Part shown: positions 48,944 to 63,900 of the stretch, piece by piece | Position numbering within the stretch: the first letter of the stretch is position 1 | Layout of the letters: the number at the start of each line of letters is the position of its first letter | Assembly (NCBI GenBank): GCA_026393835.1 | Contig: JAPKZK010000110.1 | Span: 124,001-188,000, forward strand | From: Candidatus Aminicenantota bacterium | GTDB lineage: Bacteria > Acidobacteriota > Aminicenantia > UBA2199 | Length of the DNA: 64,000 nucleotides | Direction of reading: 5' to 3' | Notes under the pieces: generated by a model | The model's input: the letters and a program-made list of their open reading frames with translations, nothing else | The model's database searches: none | What the model was told of the DNA's origin: nothing | Position numbers and translations under genes: made by a program

Positions 48944-50248
48944 TTACATCGGGGGGTAACTTTCATCAGCGAATGTAATATTTTTCTTTTGCTTACCCCA
49001 GTTTTTCAGGTGTTCTATATAACTTTCGATATCATGGCTATCGATCACATAGGGATTGAATTCGAGGAATAATTCGAGAAACAGGTCCCCGATCATTCTC
49101 AATAACCTGCGTTGCCCGTTGTTTTCTCCATCGGAATTGTCCCCTGAATTGTCCCCGTTTTCCGTATCCTGTTCAAGCTGCGTGCCCGGTATGTTTCGTG
49201 GGGCGATACCCGGGGCTTCGTAATTAGGGCCGGGTTCAATGTCGGGGAGTTCTTTGGTAAAAAAATTCTTGAAACGGGACCAGTTTTCCGATTCCTCCCT
49301 GGGTGTTGAAACTACCGGTTTTAGCTCTGAAAAAAAACGGGTAAAATATTGTTTGAAGGTTTGCCAATCATGGGATATTTTTCCTTTATTAAAGCCACCC
49401 AATAAATGCTCGCTAAAATACCCGGACAAAAAATAACGCAGGGTTTTTAAGTCGGATAAACACTCGATGAATTTTAAAGCGCCTTCCCGGTCAATATATA
49501 CGATATTGCCCACGTCCCTGTACTCCCATATTTTTTTGATGCAAGGTGGGAGCACGGTAACGATGTCGTTGTATTTGGCAAAAAGGAAACACCGCCGGCC
49601 CAGGTAAGTATTGTTGAAGGCATCGGCAAAATCCCCGTCCCCTACCCGCGGCGCGCCGAAAACATAGAGGCCGTTTATCATAACGCCGTGACTCCCTTTG
49701 TATTCGTTTACAAACCGGGCGCCCGCCAATAGGGCCAGGGCGCCGCCCATGCTGTGGCCCGTCACCCACAGCCGCTGCTTTTTCCCGGGCTGTATGCGGG
49801 TTCTAATTTCCGGCCAGACGGAATCCAGCGCCGAACTAAAGCCTTTATGGACGCTGCCGAAAGATGCCATGGGGATAAGCCTTGCCCTGATATCCGTTTC
49901 CAGGTTAAGCGTATTATCCAGCACGGTCCCCCGGAAACAAACAATCACATCCCGGCGCTTCCGGAGGATAAAGGCCAGGATTTTCATATCTTCGGAATAC
50001 GCATATTGGAAATTTTTGAACCCCCAGGCAGAGGCTGTTTTTCTCTTTCTTTCCATGTCCTCCAGGAAATCCTCCTGGGTTTTATAATCAATCGATACGG
50101 CAACCCCGAAGGGATAGGCCCACTCCGCAAGTTTGGCCAGGTAAAGCGCCACGCGAAGATCGCAGCCCTTAAAGTTCACGGGAAAATCCATCCTGGCGTT
50201 TCGCGTCGCTATTTTGGCTTTTATTCTTTGAACGATTATTTTAAACAT
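48944..50248 (-). CDS. Class 3 lipase-like alpha/beta hydrolase
   Basis: A 434-residue protein with a lipase class 3 core: VIVCFRGTVLDNTLNLETDI (oxyanion region), VHKGFSSALDSVWPEI, the nucleophile elbow VTGHSMGGALALLAGARF, VFGAPRVGD, the Asp in AKYNDIVTVLPP and a His in the KGKISHDW segment. It would hydrolyse acylglycerols or related esters. No signal peptide is apparent, so it is cytoplasmic or exported in another way. The C-terminal 130 residues, including a low-complexity acid stretch (TENGDNSGDNSDGENNG), are not part of the fold. Divergent from lepB, with overlapping promoters. Confidence 0.85.
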   Translation of the reverse strand: MFKIIVQRIKAKIATRNARMDFPVNFKGCDLRVALYLAKLAEWAYPFGVAVSIDYKTQEDFLEDMERKRKTASAWGFKNFQYAYSEDMKILAFILRKRRDVIVCFRGTVLDNTLNLETDIRARLIPMASFGSVHKGFSSALDSVWPEIRTRIQPGKKQRLWVTGHSMGGALALLAGARFVNEYKGSHGVMINGLYVFGAPRVGDGDFADAFNNTYLGRRCFLFAKYNDIVTVLPPCIKKIWEYRDVGNIVYIDREGALKFIECLSDLKTLRYFLSGYFSEHLLGGFNKGKISHDWQTFKQYFTRFFSELKPVVSTPREESENWSRFKNFFTKELPDIEPGPNYEAPGIAPRNIPGTQLEQDTENGDNSGDNSDGENNGQRRLLRMIGDLFLELFLEFNPYVIDSHDIESYIEHLKNWGKQKKNITFADESYPPM

Positions 50249-50249
50249 C

Positions 50250-50282
50250 TTGTTTTTACCGGTATTTTGAGGTAGAATTATA
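50250..50282. promoter_or_regulatory. Overlapping divergent promoters of lepB and the lipase gene
   Basis: Plus strand: TTGTTT at 50250-50255, 17-nt spacer, TAGAAT at 50273-50278, seven nt before the lepB ATG at 50285, so again a leaderless layout. Minus strand: TATAAT at 50282-50277 for the lipase gene. The two -10 boxes share bases, so the genes should compete for RNA polymerase. Confidence 0.6.
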
Positions 50283-50284
50283 CC

Positions 50285-51148
50285 ATGTTTAGAAAAAAAT
50301 CAGAAAAAATAAGTGAAGAAAAAAAAACGAAAGAGGTCGGCGCCTTCAGGGAGTACTTCGAGCTGTTCGCGGAGACTTTGATATATGTCTTCTTCGTGAT
50401 GACTTTCCTGCTCCAGTCCTTTGTTATTCCCACGGGGTCCATGCAAAACAATATCCTCATCGGCGACCACCTGCTGGTCAATAAAGTCGCCTACTCCCGT
50501 TTCCCGGGTTCCCTCGACGATATCATATTTCCCCAGAAAGAGATCACACGGGGTTCTATCGTTACTTTCAAAGCGCCCGCGGAAATGGATAAGGAGTATG
50601 TGAAACGGGTCATCGGCCTGCCGGGAGAAACCGTAAGAATTATCGACAAGAAGGTCTATATCGATGGCAAACTGTTGGCTGAACCCTATGCCCACTTCGA
50701 TGATGCAAATATCATGGGCAGCGGTTACGGGGATAATTTTCCTTTGCAGCAGCCCCGGTACATCGATGTATTGGGCAAAATCTCTTTTTTGCCTTTTTAT
50801 ATCAACGATGAGAATGGCTTCGTGGATTCGAAAAGAACAATGGCCGTTTGCGACAAGTTCAAAGATGCTGTGCTGGATATGGATAATGAAAAAGTGTTCA
50901 GGGTCCCGAAAGACTATTATTTTTGTATGGGCGATAACAGGGACCACAGCTATGACTCGCGGTTCTGGGGACCCGTGCCGGCAGGTTATATTATCGGCAA
51001 ACCATGGCGCATTTACTGGTCCTATGAGTCCACCACTGAAGAATACCTGACCCCCGGGATTCAACATAAAGCCAAAGACATCGCCATGACCTTCATCAAT
51101 TTCTTTTCCAAAACCCGCTGGGAAAGAACCATTAAGAAAATTGAATGA
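50285..51148 (+). CDS. lepB: Signal peptidase I
   Basis: A 287-residue membrane protease with one N-terminal membrane helix (TLIYVFFVMTFLLQSFVIPT). The catalytic Ser is in IPTGSMQNNIL, the general-base Lys in EYVKRVIGLPGETVRI, and the box E motif is FCMGDNRDHSYDSRFWGPVP. It removes signal peptides from exported proteins at the outer face of the inner membrane. A large insertion between the Lys motif and box E (about residues 130-205) makes it longer than the minimal form, as in many Gram-negatives. The promoter leaves no leader and no ribosome binding site. A run of ATGAATG repeats follows the stop. Confidence 0.93.
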   Translation: MFRKKSEKISEEKKTKEVGAFREYFELFAETLIYVFFVMTFLLQSFVIPTGSMQNNILIGDHLLVNKVAYSRFPGSLDDIIFPQKEITRGSIVTFKAPAEMDKEYVKRVIGLPGETVRIIDKKVYIDGKLLAEPYAHFDDANIMGSGYGDNFPLQQPRYIDVLGKISFLPFYINDENGFVDSKRTMAVCDKFKDAVLDMDNEKVFRVPKDYYFCMGDNRDHSYDSRFWGPVPAGYIIGKPWRIYWSYESTTEEYLTPGIQHKAKDIAMTFINFFSKTRWERTIKKIE

Positions 51149-51200
51149 TGAATGATGAATGATGAAGAGTGAATGGTGAATGGTGAGCAGTGAGGGGTGA
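51144..51200 (+). repeat. GAATGATGAATGATGAATG microsatellite-like repeat
   Basis: A run of the 7-nt unit GAATGAT/GAATGGT. The same repeat is translated in the NRPS genes at 53231-53261 and 60695-60727. Confidence 0.75.
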
Positions 51201-51209
51201 ATAGGAGCA

Positions 51210-52190
51210 ATGATGGCAAAGAAAGCATTGATTACGGGCATTACCGGGCAGGATGGTTCCTACCTGGCAGACTTTTTATTGGAAAAAGGCTATGAAGTGT
51301 ACGGCATGGTCAGACGGTCCAGCATGGAAAAATTCGATCGCATCGACCATATCAAAGACCGGGTTCATATAATGCAAGCCGATCTATTAGACCAGTTCTC
51401 CATCATTAAACTGCTGGAAGAAGTACAGCCGGATGAACTGTATAACCTGGCGGCCATGAGTTTCGTGCCCACGTCGTGGAACCAACCGGTGCTGACGGCT
51501 GAATTTACCGCCGTGGGCGTGACGCGAATGCTGGAGGCCGTACGCGCCTTCAACCCACGCATCCGCTTCTACCAGGCCTCCTCCTCGGAAATGTTCGGGA
51601 AGGTAAAAGAAATCCCCCAAACCGAAACAACTCCTTTTCACCCCCGGAGCCCCTACGGCGTGGCCAAGGTTTACGGACATTGGATTACCGTCAATTACCG
51701 CGAAAGCTACGATATTTTCGGCGTCTCCGGTATTCTCTTTAACCATGAATCGCCCCGCAGGGGCCTGGAATTTGTGACCCGAAAGATAACTTACAATTCC
51801 GCCAGGATCAAACTGGGCCTGGCCAAAGAACTAAGATTGGGCAACCTGGATGCCAAACGGGATTGGGGATTTGCCGGCGACTATGTAAAAGCCATGTGGC
51901 TGATGCTCCAACAACAGGAACCCGACGATTTTGTCATTGCCACGGGCGAAAACCATTCGGTAAAAGAATTGGTGGAAGCCGCTTTCTCCTACCTGGACCT
52001 GGATTATAAAGATTTTGTGATGATCGATGAACGCTTTATCCGGCCGGCAGAAGTGGACACCCTGATCGGCGACAGCTCAAAAGCTAGAGAAAAGCTGGGC
52101 TGGATACCTGAAGTTAAATTCCAGGAACTGGTGAAAATGATGGTGGACGCCGATATGAAACTGCTGAAAAAAGAATACCATCTAAAATAA
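51210..52190 (+). CDS. gmd: GDP-mannose 4,6-dehydratase
   Basis: A 326-residue short-chain dehydrogenase/reductase of the extended type. The NADP-binding motif is ITGITGQDGSYLADFLLEKG, the dehydratase catalytic set is seen in SSSEMFGK and YGVAKVYGHW (Tyr-x3-Lys), and substrate-binding segments are FNHESPRRGLEFVTRKI and the final FIRPAEVDTLIGDSSKA. It converts GDP-mannose to GDP-4-keto-6-deoxymannose, precursor of fucose, rhamnose or perosamine in surface glycans or glycosylated natural products. AGGAG precedes two adjacent ATG codons. It converges on the NRPS operon, so a link to the natural product is possible but not shown. Confidence 0.92.
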   Translation: MMAKKALITGITGQDGSYLADFLLEKGYEVYGMVRRSSMEKFDRIDHIKDRVHIMQADLLDQFSIIKLLEEVQPDELYNLAAMSFVPTSWNQPVLTAEFTAVGVTRMLEAVRAFNPRIRFYQASSSEMFGKVKEIPQTETTPFHPRSPYGVAKVYGHWITVNYRESYDIFGVSGILFNHESPRRGLEFVTRKITYNSARIKLGLAKELRLGNLDAKRDWGFAGDYVKAMWLMLQQQEPDDFVIATGENHSVKELVEAAFSYLDLDYKDFVMIDERFIRPAEVDTLIGDSSKAREKLGWIPEVKFQELVKMMVDADMKLLKKEYHLK

Positions 52191-52227
52191 AAAGGGCCGC
52201 GGACGCACACGGACGGGCTGGGAGAGT

Positions 52228-56202
<3,975 letters not shown>

Positions 56203-56217
56203 TTTAAATCTCCTCTT

Positions 56218-57894
56218 TTAAAAAGCGAAATCCACATCTTCGCTTTGAGTTTTTTGGGCGCCCAGTAAATGGGAGATGTGACGGTGTTCATCCAGGCAGC
56301 GTGGGTCGTTCATTTCGATAAATGTAGGTACGGCGTTTTTATGCAGGCTTTTCCAGCGTTCATCGGAGTTGTAGAGTTCGCCGACGGAATCCAGGTTGGT
56401 GATGCCCAGTTTCCGGCAGTGGTCTTTGAACCGACAGAGTCGGTTGTAAATTTCTTCCCTCTGGGGTTCCGCGTTCAGGGTCCAGGTTTTCACCAATAGC
56501 ATATCCGTGGCTTCTTCGGGATAGACGAGGCTGTGTCCGTACTCCCCGGCCCAGGTATTGGAACTGCCCTGGCCGGCGTAAAAATAACGAAAGGGGTCGG
56601 CTTCGGCTTCGTAGATATCGTCTTGCATTTCGGTGAGGAAGTCCAGGGTGGCCTGGAAATCCGCTTCGGTTTCGCCGGGGTGTCCCACGGCCCAGTAGGT
56701 GGTGGTTTTGATGCCTACGGACGCCAGGCTGGCCAGGGCGGCTTTACTTTGTTGGACGGTTATGCGTTTATCCATCAAATCCAGTACCCGCTGAGAGCCG
56801 GTCTCGATGCCTATCCTGGCCCGGTAAAAGCCCCCCCGCCTCCATAACAATGCATATTCGGGATCGCATACGTGGGGGTCTACTTTTAAATAGACATCCC
56901 AATATATAGCGAGGTCCCTGGCGATCATTTCACGGGCCAGTTCGGTCGCCACCGGGTTGATTAGGCAGTCGGTCAGTACGAAGATGCGGCGGTTGTATTT
57001 TTGGGCGGATAGTTCCAGGTCGCTAACTATTTTTTGTACATTCTTATGACGATATTTTTTCCAGAAACTGGCTTCGGTGCAAAAACTGCAGTGGTACACG
57101 CAGCCCCGCGAGGTATAGGACGGTATTAGCGGGTATTTGGAGAGGTCGAAATCCGAGAAATCCGGGAGAGCAATGGCGCTGAGATTGACGATTTCGTCTT
57201 TGATATCGGCGGCGGTATATACTTTTTTATTTCCCGGCAGTTCGCCGGAGAGGATTTGTTGGAATAGGATTTCGCCTTCGCCGATGACAATATGGTCGAT
57301 ATAGGGGGTTTTTTCTAAAAACGATTCGAAATTGGGGGTATTGGGGATCAGTTCCTGGGAAAAGATGGCCCCGCCCATCATGGTTTTAATGTGGGGGTAG
57401 TATTCTTTAATCAACCGGAAGGCAAACAGCGAGCTGGCGTCTGTGCCGCGGTAAACCGATATCCCCACCACGGTGGGTTTTTCTTTTTCCAGCAGGTACA
57501 GCAGGTACTTTTTTTCTTTGGTAAAGAGGTCGGTCACGATATGGTTTAATCGGTTGACCTGGTTATCGTCGATGGAAACGTAGTAATTGTTATAGACGAT
57601 GGTTTTTACCAGTTCGTTGTATTTTGCCGCGTCGGTCTGATTGATATGGGCCATGAAATGGTTTTTCAGCACATCGATGCCGACGTTGAAAAAGTAGGCT
57701 TGTCTGAATAGGGGGATAAATTTTTTCAAAGTATCCAGGTATTTATAAGCGGCTTCTTTTATTTCCAATTCGGCCATCATATCGACGGCGGTTACGCTGT
57801 GGCCGCGGTCCTGGAGGTAGCTTTTCAAGCAGGCCATGCCCATGGGTGGGCAGAGGGGGGCCATATATGGCATCACCAGCAAAAGTATTTTCAT
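56218..57894 (-). CDS. Cobalamin-type radical SAM protein inside the NRPS operon
   Basis: A 558-residue protein. The N-terminal 230 residues have the start of a B12-binding domain (LLVMPYMAPLCPPMGMACLK, RGHSVTAVDMM) with two helical insertions, and HIVIGEGEILFQQILSG before the radical SAM core. The cluster motif is CVYHCSFC (Cys265, 269, 272). Later motifs are LTDCLINPVATELA and ARIGIETGSQRVLDLM. The classical DxHxxG cobalamin loop is absent, as in several such enzymes. It lies between the two NRPS genes with gaps of 15 and 94 nt, so it probably methylates or otherwise modifies the assembled peptide or ketide. Substrate unknown. Confidence 0.8.
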   Translation of the reverse strand: MKILLLVMPYMAPLCPPMGMACLKSYLQDRGHSVTAVDMMAELEIKEAAYKYLDTLKKFIPLFRQAYFFNVGIDVLKNHFMAHINQTDAAKYNELVKTIVYNNYYVSIDDNQVNRLNHIVTDLFTKEKKYLLYLLEKEKPTVVGISVYRGTDASSLFAFRLIKEYYPHIKTMMGGAIFSQELIPNTPNFESFLEKTPYIDHIVIGEGEILFQQILSGELPGNKKVYTAADIKDEIVNLSAIALPDFSDFDLSKYPLIPSYTSRGCVYHCSFCTEASFWKKYRHKNVQKIVSDLELSAQKYNRRIFVLTDCLINPVATELAREMIARDLAIYWDVYLKVDPHVCDPEYALLWRRGGFYRARIGIETGSQRVLDLMDKRITVQQSKAALASLASVGIKTTTYWAVGHPGETEADFQATLDFLTEMQDDIYEAEADPFRYFYAGQGSSNTWAGEYGHSLVYPEEATDMLLVKTWTLNAEPQREEIYNRLCRFKDHCRKLGITNLDSVGELYNSDERWKSLHKNAVPTFIEMNDPRCLDEHRHISHLLGAQKTQSEDVDFAF

Positions 57895-57910
57895 ATTTTT
57901 TTCTCCTTAT

Positions 57911-57985
57911 AAAAAGTTTTAGGAAGTCCGGAAACCCTTTTTCAAAAGACCCTCACGGAGGGTGAGGTTTCTGGCCGCCGGAGGC
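57911..57985 (+). repeat. REP-like hairpin repeat (AAAAGTTTT...GCCGCCGGAGGC family)
   Basis: AAAAAGTTTTAGGAAGTCCG, AAACCCTTTTTCAAAAG, CCCTCACGGAGGGTGAGG and GGCCGCCGGAGGC. It fills most of the gap between the first NRPS gene and the radical SAM gene; the hairpin could lower expression of the later genes. Confidence 0.75.
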
Positions 57986-57988
57986 ATT

Positions 57989-60900
57989 TTAAAAATTAAA
58001 TTCCACATCCTTATCACTCGTATTTATAACCGGTTGGAAATCGGCTGTGATTGTAATGTCTTGAATTTTTTGCTCTAAATTTTGCACCGCCTGGGTCAGG
58101 ATAGCGGTAAAATGTTCCAGGATATTTTCAGCCGTTCCCGGTTTAAACAGGGAGGTGGCGTATTCCAACGAAATATGTATTGTGTCGGCATCTTCATAAG
58201 CCCTCATCAGCAAATCATATTTCGCGGCGTTATATTCGAATTCATAGGGCAGGATATCCAGGTGGTCATCCATTTGCCAGGCGTTTTTTTCTTGTTCGAT
58301 GTTCACCATATTCAAAACAGTGTCGAATAAGGGATTCCGGCCTGGGGCCGCTTTTATACCGCCTGCGGCGACCAGTTCATCGAATTGATAATCCTGGTTT
58401 TCGTAGGCTTTAAGGGCGTTTTCTTTGACTTCCTTTAAGAAATCGCCAAAGGTTTTATGTTCCACCGGGAAATTTCGCATGGCCAGCATATTGGCAAAGG
58501 TGCCGATTATATTGTGCAAATCCGCATGTTCCCTCCCGACTACCGGGCTGCCGACGATGATATCTTCCTGGAGCGTATACCTGGCCAGTAAGATATTATA
58601 TACCGCTAATAAAACGATATATAAAGTCGTTTCGGTTTCCAGGTTCAGTTTCCTGATTTTATCCGTCAGCGTACCGGGTAAGTGGGCAAAGATCATTTTC
58701 CCTTTGGTGGCCCGCGCCGCTGGTCGTGGGTAATCGGTGGGGAAATTCAAAACCGGTATTTCATCTTTGAAGCGATTTATCCAGTAGGCTTTTTGTTTTT
58801 CTATGTTTTCGGCGGACGATAGCCGGTTCTGCCATTGGGCGAAATCTTTGTACTGTATTTTTAGGGGCGGTAGGGTTTCGTCCCGGTACAGCGCGGTAAA
58901 TTCTTTTACCAGTATTGAGAATGCTGTACCGTCGCCAATGATATGATGCATATCGAAAATCGCCGCATGGCTGTCTTCGCCTGTTTTCAGCAGCGCCATT
59001 CTCAGCAGCGGCGCCCGGCTTAAATCGAAAGTCCGAATAAAATTAAGTAAAAAAGTCCGTGTTTGTCCGTGTTCGTCCGTGGCAAAATCAAAATCTTCTA
59101 TTTCAAACTCCACTTGATCGTGTACTCTCTGCACCGGTTTATTTCCTATGATGGTAAATGATGTCCGGAGGGACTCGTGCCGTTGGATTAGCCGTTTAAA
59201 GGCCAGTTCCACGCGGGATTTATCCAGCGGACCTGTTATGGTAAATGCATTGGGCATGTTGTAATTGGTGGCATGGGCGCCGTCCATGATGTGTAAAACG
59301 AATAACCGTTTCTGGGCGGATGACACGGGGTAGTATTCTTTTTTTTCGGCCGCTTCGACGGCTGAATATTTATCTTCGGCTTTTGTCCCGATGACAGCGG
59401 CTAATTTTCGAATGGTCGGCAGCGAGAATATATCGGTCAGGGGTATTTTGACGTTAAATTCTTTGTGAATCCTGGCCGCTAATATTGTGGCCCGTAGTGA
59501 GTGGCCGCCCGAATCGAAAAAGTTTGCATCGACGCCGATGTTTTCTTTTTTAATTCCCAGTATTTCCGACCAGGTTTGGGTCAATCGTTCTTCGATGTCG
59601 TTACGGGGGGCGGTGTAGCTGCCTTGCGGTTTTATTACCGGTTCCGGTAATGCTTTCCGGTCGATTTTTCCATTGGAGGTGAGGGGTAATTTTTCCAGTT
59701 CGACGAAATAGGCGGGTATCATATACGCCGGTAAGGTTTGGGCGAGATATTCCCGCAGTGCGGCGGTCCCGGTCGCCCGGGTGGGGTTCATGGTTACAAT
59801 GTAGGCGCATAAGTATGGTTCGCCCTGGTCAGCGGTTCGAACCACGACGGCGGCTTCTTTGATTTGTTCATGATTCAACAGGTGGGTTTCGATTTCGCCG
59901 GGTTCGATTCGGAACCCCCTGATCTTGACCTGCCGGTCGATCCTGCCCAGGAACTCGATATTGCCGCCCGGCAGCCACCGGGCTAAGTCGCCGGTTTTGT
60001 AATTAATATAGGTCTTATAGGACCTATAGGACCTATTAAATCTGTCCGCGGTTAGTTCGGGATTGTTCAGATACCCCCTGGCGACCCCGTCTCCGCCAAC
60101 CCACAACTCGCCGGGCACACCCATCGGCTGCAAATGATTGTTTTTATCGATAATATATGCTGTAGAATTGGCGATGGGTTTTCCTATCGGGATATTTTCT
60201 TTATAGTCTCCATCGATCTCAAATGTGGTTGAGAATGTTGTGTTTTCAGTGGGACCATACCCGTTAATCACCCTTAAACCTTTGTTCTTATGCCGGACCT
60301 CTGTAATATACCTGGGCGATAATACATCGCCCCCCACCAGCAGGTACTTTAACGGTGAAAATATAGCGCTGTTTTGCTGCATTAACCGGTCAAACAGCGC
60401 GGAAGTAAGCCATAACGTGTTAATAAGATAACGTTTCAATGCCGCACCCAATTCATTTGCATCCAGGATTACCTGGTTGCCTGCCGGATAAAGCCTTCCC
60501 CCATTCAACAAACACCCCCATATCTCGAAAGTGACGACATCGAATACCGGGTTGCTGGCCAGGAGTATCCGCGTCTCTTCCGTTAACGGCGCATAATTGG
60601 AATTCTTCACCAGCCGAACCACATTGCGATGAGTTACCATAACGCCCTTGGGCTTGCCCGTTGAACCCGAAGTGTAGATTAAATAAGAGAGATTTGAATG
60701 ATGAATGATGAATGATGAATGATGAAGCCCGCGGCGGGGGCGGCCTTTTAAAGAATTTAAATCCGATGTTATCAACAATATTTTTGCATTACTGTCTTTT
60801 AACATAAAATCGATTCGTTCTTGCGGGTAATTGGGATCGATGGGCAAATATGCGCCGCCGGATTTTAAGATGCCCAATATACCGATAATCAATTCGATAG

Positions 60901-63900
60901 ACCGTTCCGTCATGATACCCACGATGCTGTCCACCAGGACGCCTTTTTCTGTCAACCACCCGGCCAGGCAATCGGAGTGCTCATTTAATTGGCGGTAGGT
61001 TATTTGAAAATGCGTTGTTTCTTTTTGTAGAGACGTTGCGAGCAACGTCTCTACAGTTGAACCCATAATCGCAATGCGATCCGGTGTTCTCGCAGCCTGC
61101 TCTGCAAATAATTGCTGTATCGTTTTATCCCGCGGATATTCCGCCTCAGTATTATTAAAATCATATAATATTTCTTTTTTTTCTCCCGGGGATATAATTT
61201 CGATATCCCCTATCCTGGCTGCCGGATTCTCCATCACAAACGATATAATCGCCCGGAAAAAACTGCTAAACCTTAAAATGGTCTCCTTTTTAAATAACCT
61301 GGTACAATATTCAAAATAAAAATGCAGCGCCTCTTCCTGTTCAATGCCGATCAAGGTTAAATCGAATTTCGCCCTGCCGGTTTCAATGCCGTCAAGCATT
61401 TCTTCCTGCGTACCCGGCGGGTCAACTAAGTTCTGCAGCGCAAATACCACATCGAATAACGGGTTCCGGCTCTTATCCCTTTCTTTTACTACATTTTCCA
61501 CCAGGTCCTCGAACGGGTAGTCCTGGTTCTCAAAAGCAGCCAACGAGCGTTCCCTTATTTCCCTGAGAAAAGTCGAAAACACTTTTTCCATGACCGGATA
61601 ATTACGCAAGGCCAGGGTATTGACAAACATCCCGATGATCGGTTCTAAATCGACGTACTTACGGCCCGCTGACGGTACCCCCACCACGATATCTTCCCGG
61701 CCCGCCAGTTTAGCTAAAAATACGTTATATACAGCCAGTAATATCATGAATAATGTGGCGCCCTCAGCCTGGGCAATTTCTTTTAAACGTTTCGTTTCTT
61801 CGCTGCCGAACGTAAAAGAGACAACCCCTCCCTCGAAACTCTGCGCCGCCGGACGCGGATAATCCCCGGGTAAATCCAACGGCGAAACCGCCCCTTCAAA
61901 TTCCCGGAGCCAATAGCGCTCCTGTTTTTTTAGCCCACCCCCTTGCTTCCACGAATTCTGCTGCCCTGAGAAATCCCTGTACTGAACCTTCAACATGGGC
62001 AGGTCCTCGCCCCTATATAAGCGCATAAAATCTCTTTTAAAGATCTCCATGGAAAAACCGTCCGCTATAATATGATGCATGTCGAATAAGAGGATATGGC
62101 TTGTTTCCTCCTTTTTTATCAATCCTACCCGCAGCAGTGGCGCACACGATAAATCGAAAGGACGAATAAATTCCTTGAACCCACCTTTTTGAAAAAAGGT
62201 GGGGCCAAAAACTTTTGTATCATGAATCCGCTGAACCGGTTCATCACCAATTATCATAAACGACGTTCTTAAACTCTCATGCCGCTTGATTAATTTTTTA
62301 ATGGCGACTTCCAACCTCTCTTGATCCGGTTCCCCTTCCATTAATATCATATTCGGTTGATTATAGGCGACGCCGGCGGGTTCCATTTGCTGCAAAATAT
62401 AAAGACGCTTCTGCGCAGACGAGACGGGATAATATTGCTTTTTCTCAACCGGTTCAATCGCCCCCAATACCGTTTCCCCTTTATTCCTATCGATATAAAC
62501 CGCCAACGCCTCAATAGTGGGGTTATTAAAAAATTCCGCAATGGGAACCTTTACCCCTAACCCCTTATGAATTTTCGCAATCGCCGCCATGGCCAATAAC
62601 GAATCTCCACCCAACCGGAAAAAATCATCATGTATCCCTACCCGCTCATACCCGAAAAGCGCCGACCAGGACTCTGCCAGGAAATGCTCACTGCCACTCC
62701 GGGGAGGGTCATATGGGGTTTCCAGTTCCGGGCGCTGCGCCTCGTTTCCCCCGGTAGTCATCTTTTCAACCCCTTCCATATCCATTTCCGAAGGGGCCTG
62801 AAACACCCTTGCTTGTTTTATTACCATTTCCAGATCATAAGACGATACCGCCACCTGGGGGAACGGGTTTCCCAGGATGCGGCCGAAAACCTCGATGCCT
62901 TCTTCAACCGTGAGTCCGCCTTCGAGCGCTTCCCCGGTTAATTTTTTATGCAGTTTTTCGGCGGTAACGGCCATGCCCGTATTTTGCCAGCGGTCCCAGT
63001 CGATGGCTATGGTAAGCGGGGCGCCCCCAGCGGCCCTGCTTAAGGCAAAAGCATCTACAAAATTATTGGCCGCGCAGTACCCTACCTGCCCCACGGCGGG
63101 CGCTAGCGAAGTAAGCGATGAACAAATGATAAAAAAATCCGGCTTTAAAGACGCCGAAGTTTTTAAAATCTTATCCAACACCAATGTGCCTTTGATTTTC
63201 GGGGCCAGGACCTGTTCCGAGGTTTCCCGTGTTCTCAACCGGATAACCTTGCCGTCCGGGAGACCCGCGGCGTGGATAATGCCGTTAATTACCCCGAATC
63301 GTTCCACCGCCCGATCAACTACTTCCCGCATCCGGTTCTCATCCGTCACATCCGCGCTTAAAACCAGGACTTCGGCCCCTGACTCTTCCAGGGCTTTTAC
63401 TTGCGATTCCCATTTATCTTTTGCCTGGAAAGGCGACCGGCCAATCAATATAAGTTTAGCCCGCGGTGTTTTTGCCAGGTATTGGGCCAATGCCAGGCCC
63501 ATCCCGCCCAGGCCGCCGGTTATTAGATAAACGCCCCCCGGTTTTAAAGGCGCCGGTTTTTTTATTTTGATGGGGTCAAATCCCCGCACCCAGCGGTAAT
63601 TACCGCTGTAAGAGCTGACGTCTGACGGGTCTGACCTGTCTGACGAGTCTGACCTCTCTGACCAGTCCGACAGGTCATTAATTAATCGGTCCAGGAATCG
63701 CCCGCCTTGCGCTGCATCGATTACCCGGCAGCGGATATTGGGGTACTCCAGGGGGATGACTTTCACCGGCCCCAGCACTGCGGCCTTTAGCGGACAGATG
63801 GTCTCTTCATGCAGGCCGGTGGTAACCACCGCCAGGCGAATTTTTTTCGCGATATTTTTCCTTTCCACGGCCCGGGCTATGTTGAGTAAACTATAGTAAC

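Noticed and set aside
50300..51241. 313-codon frame on the minus strand
   Set aside because: Antisense to lepB; its apparent N-terminus is only the translated ATGAATG repeat at 51144-51200.
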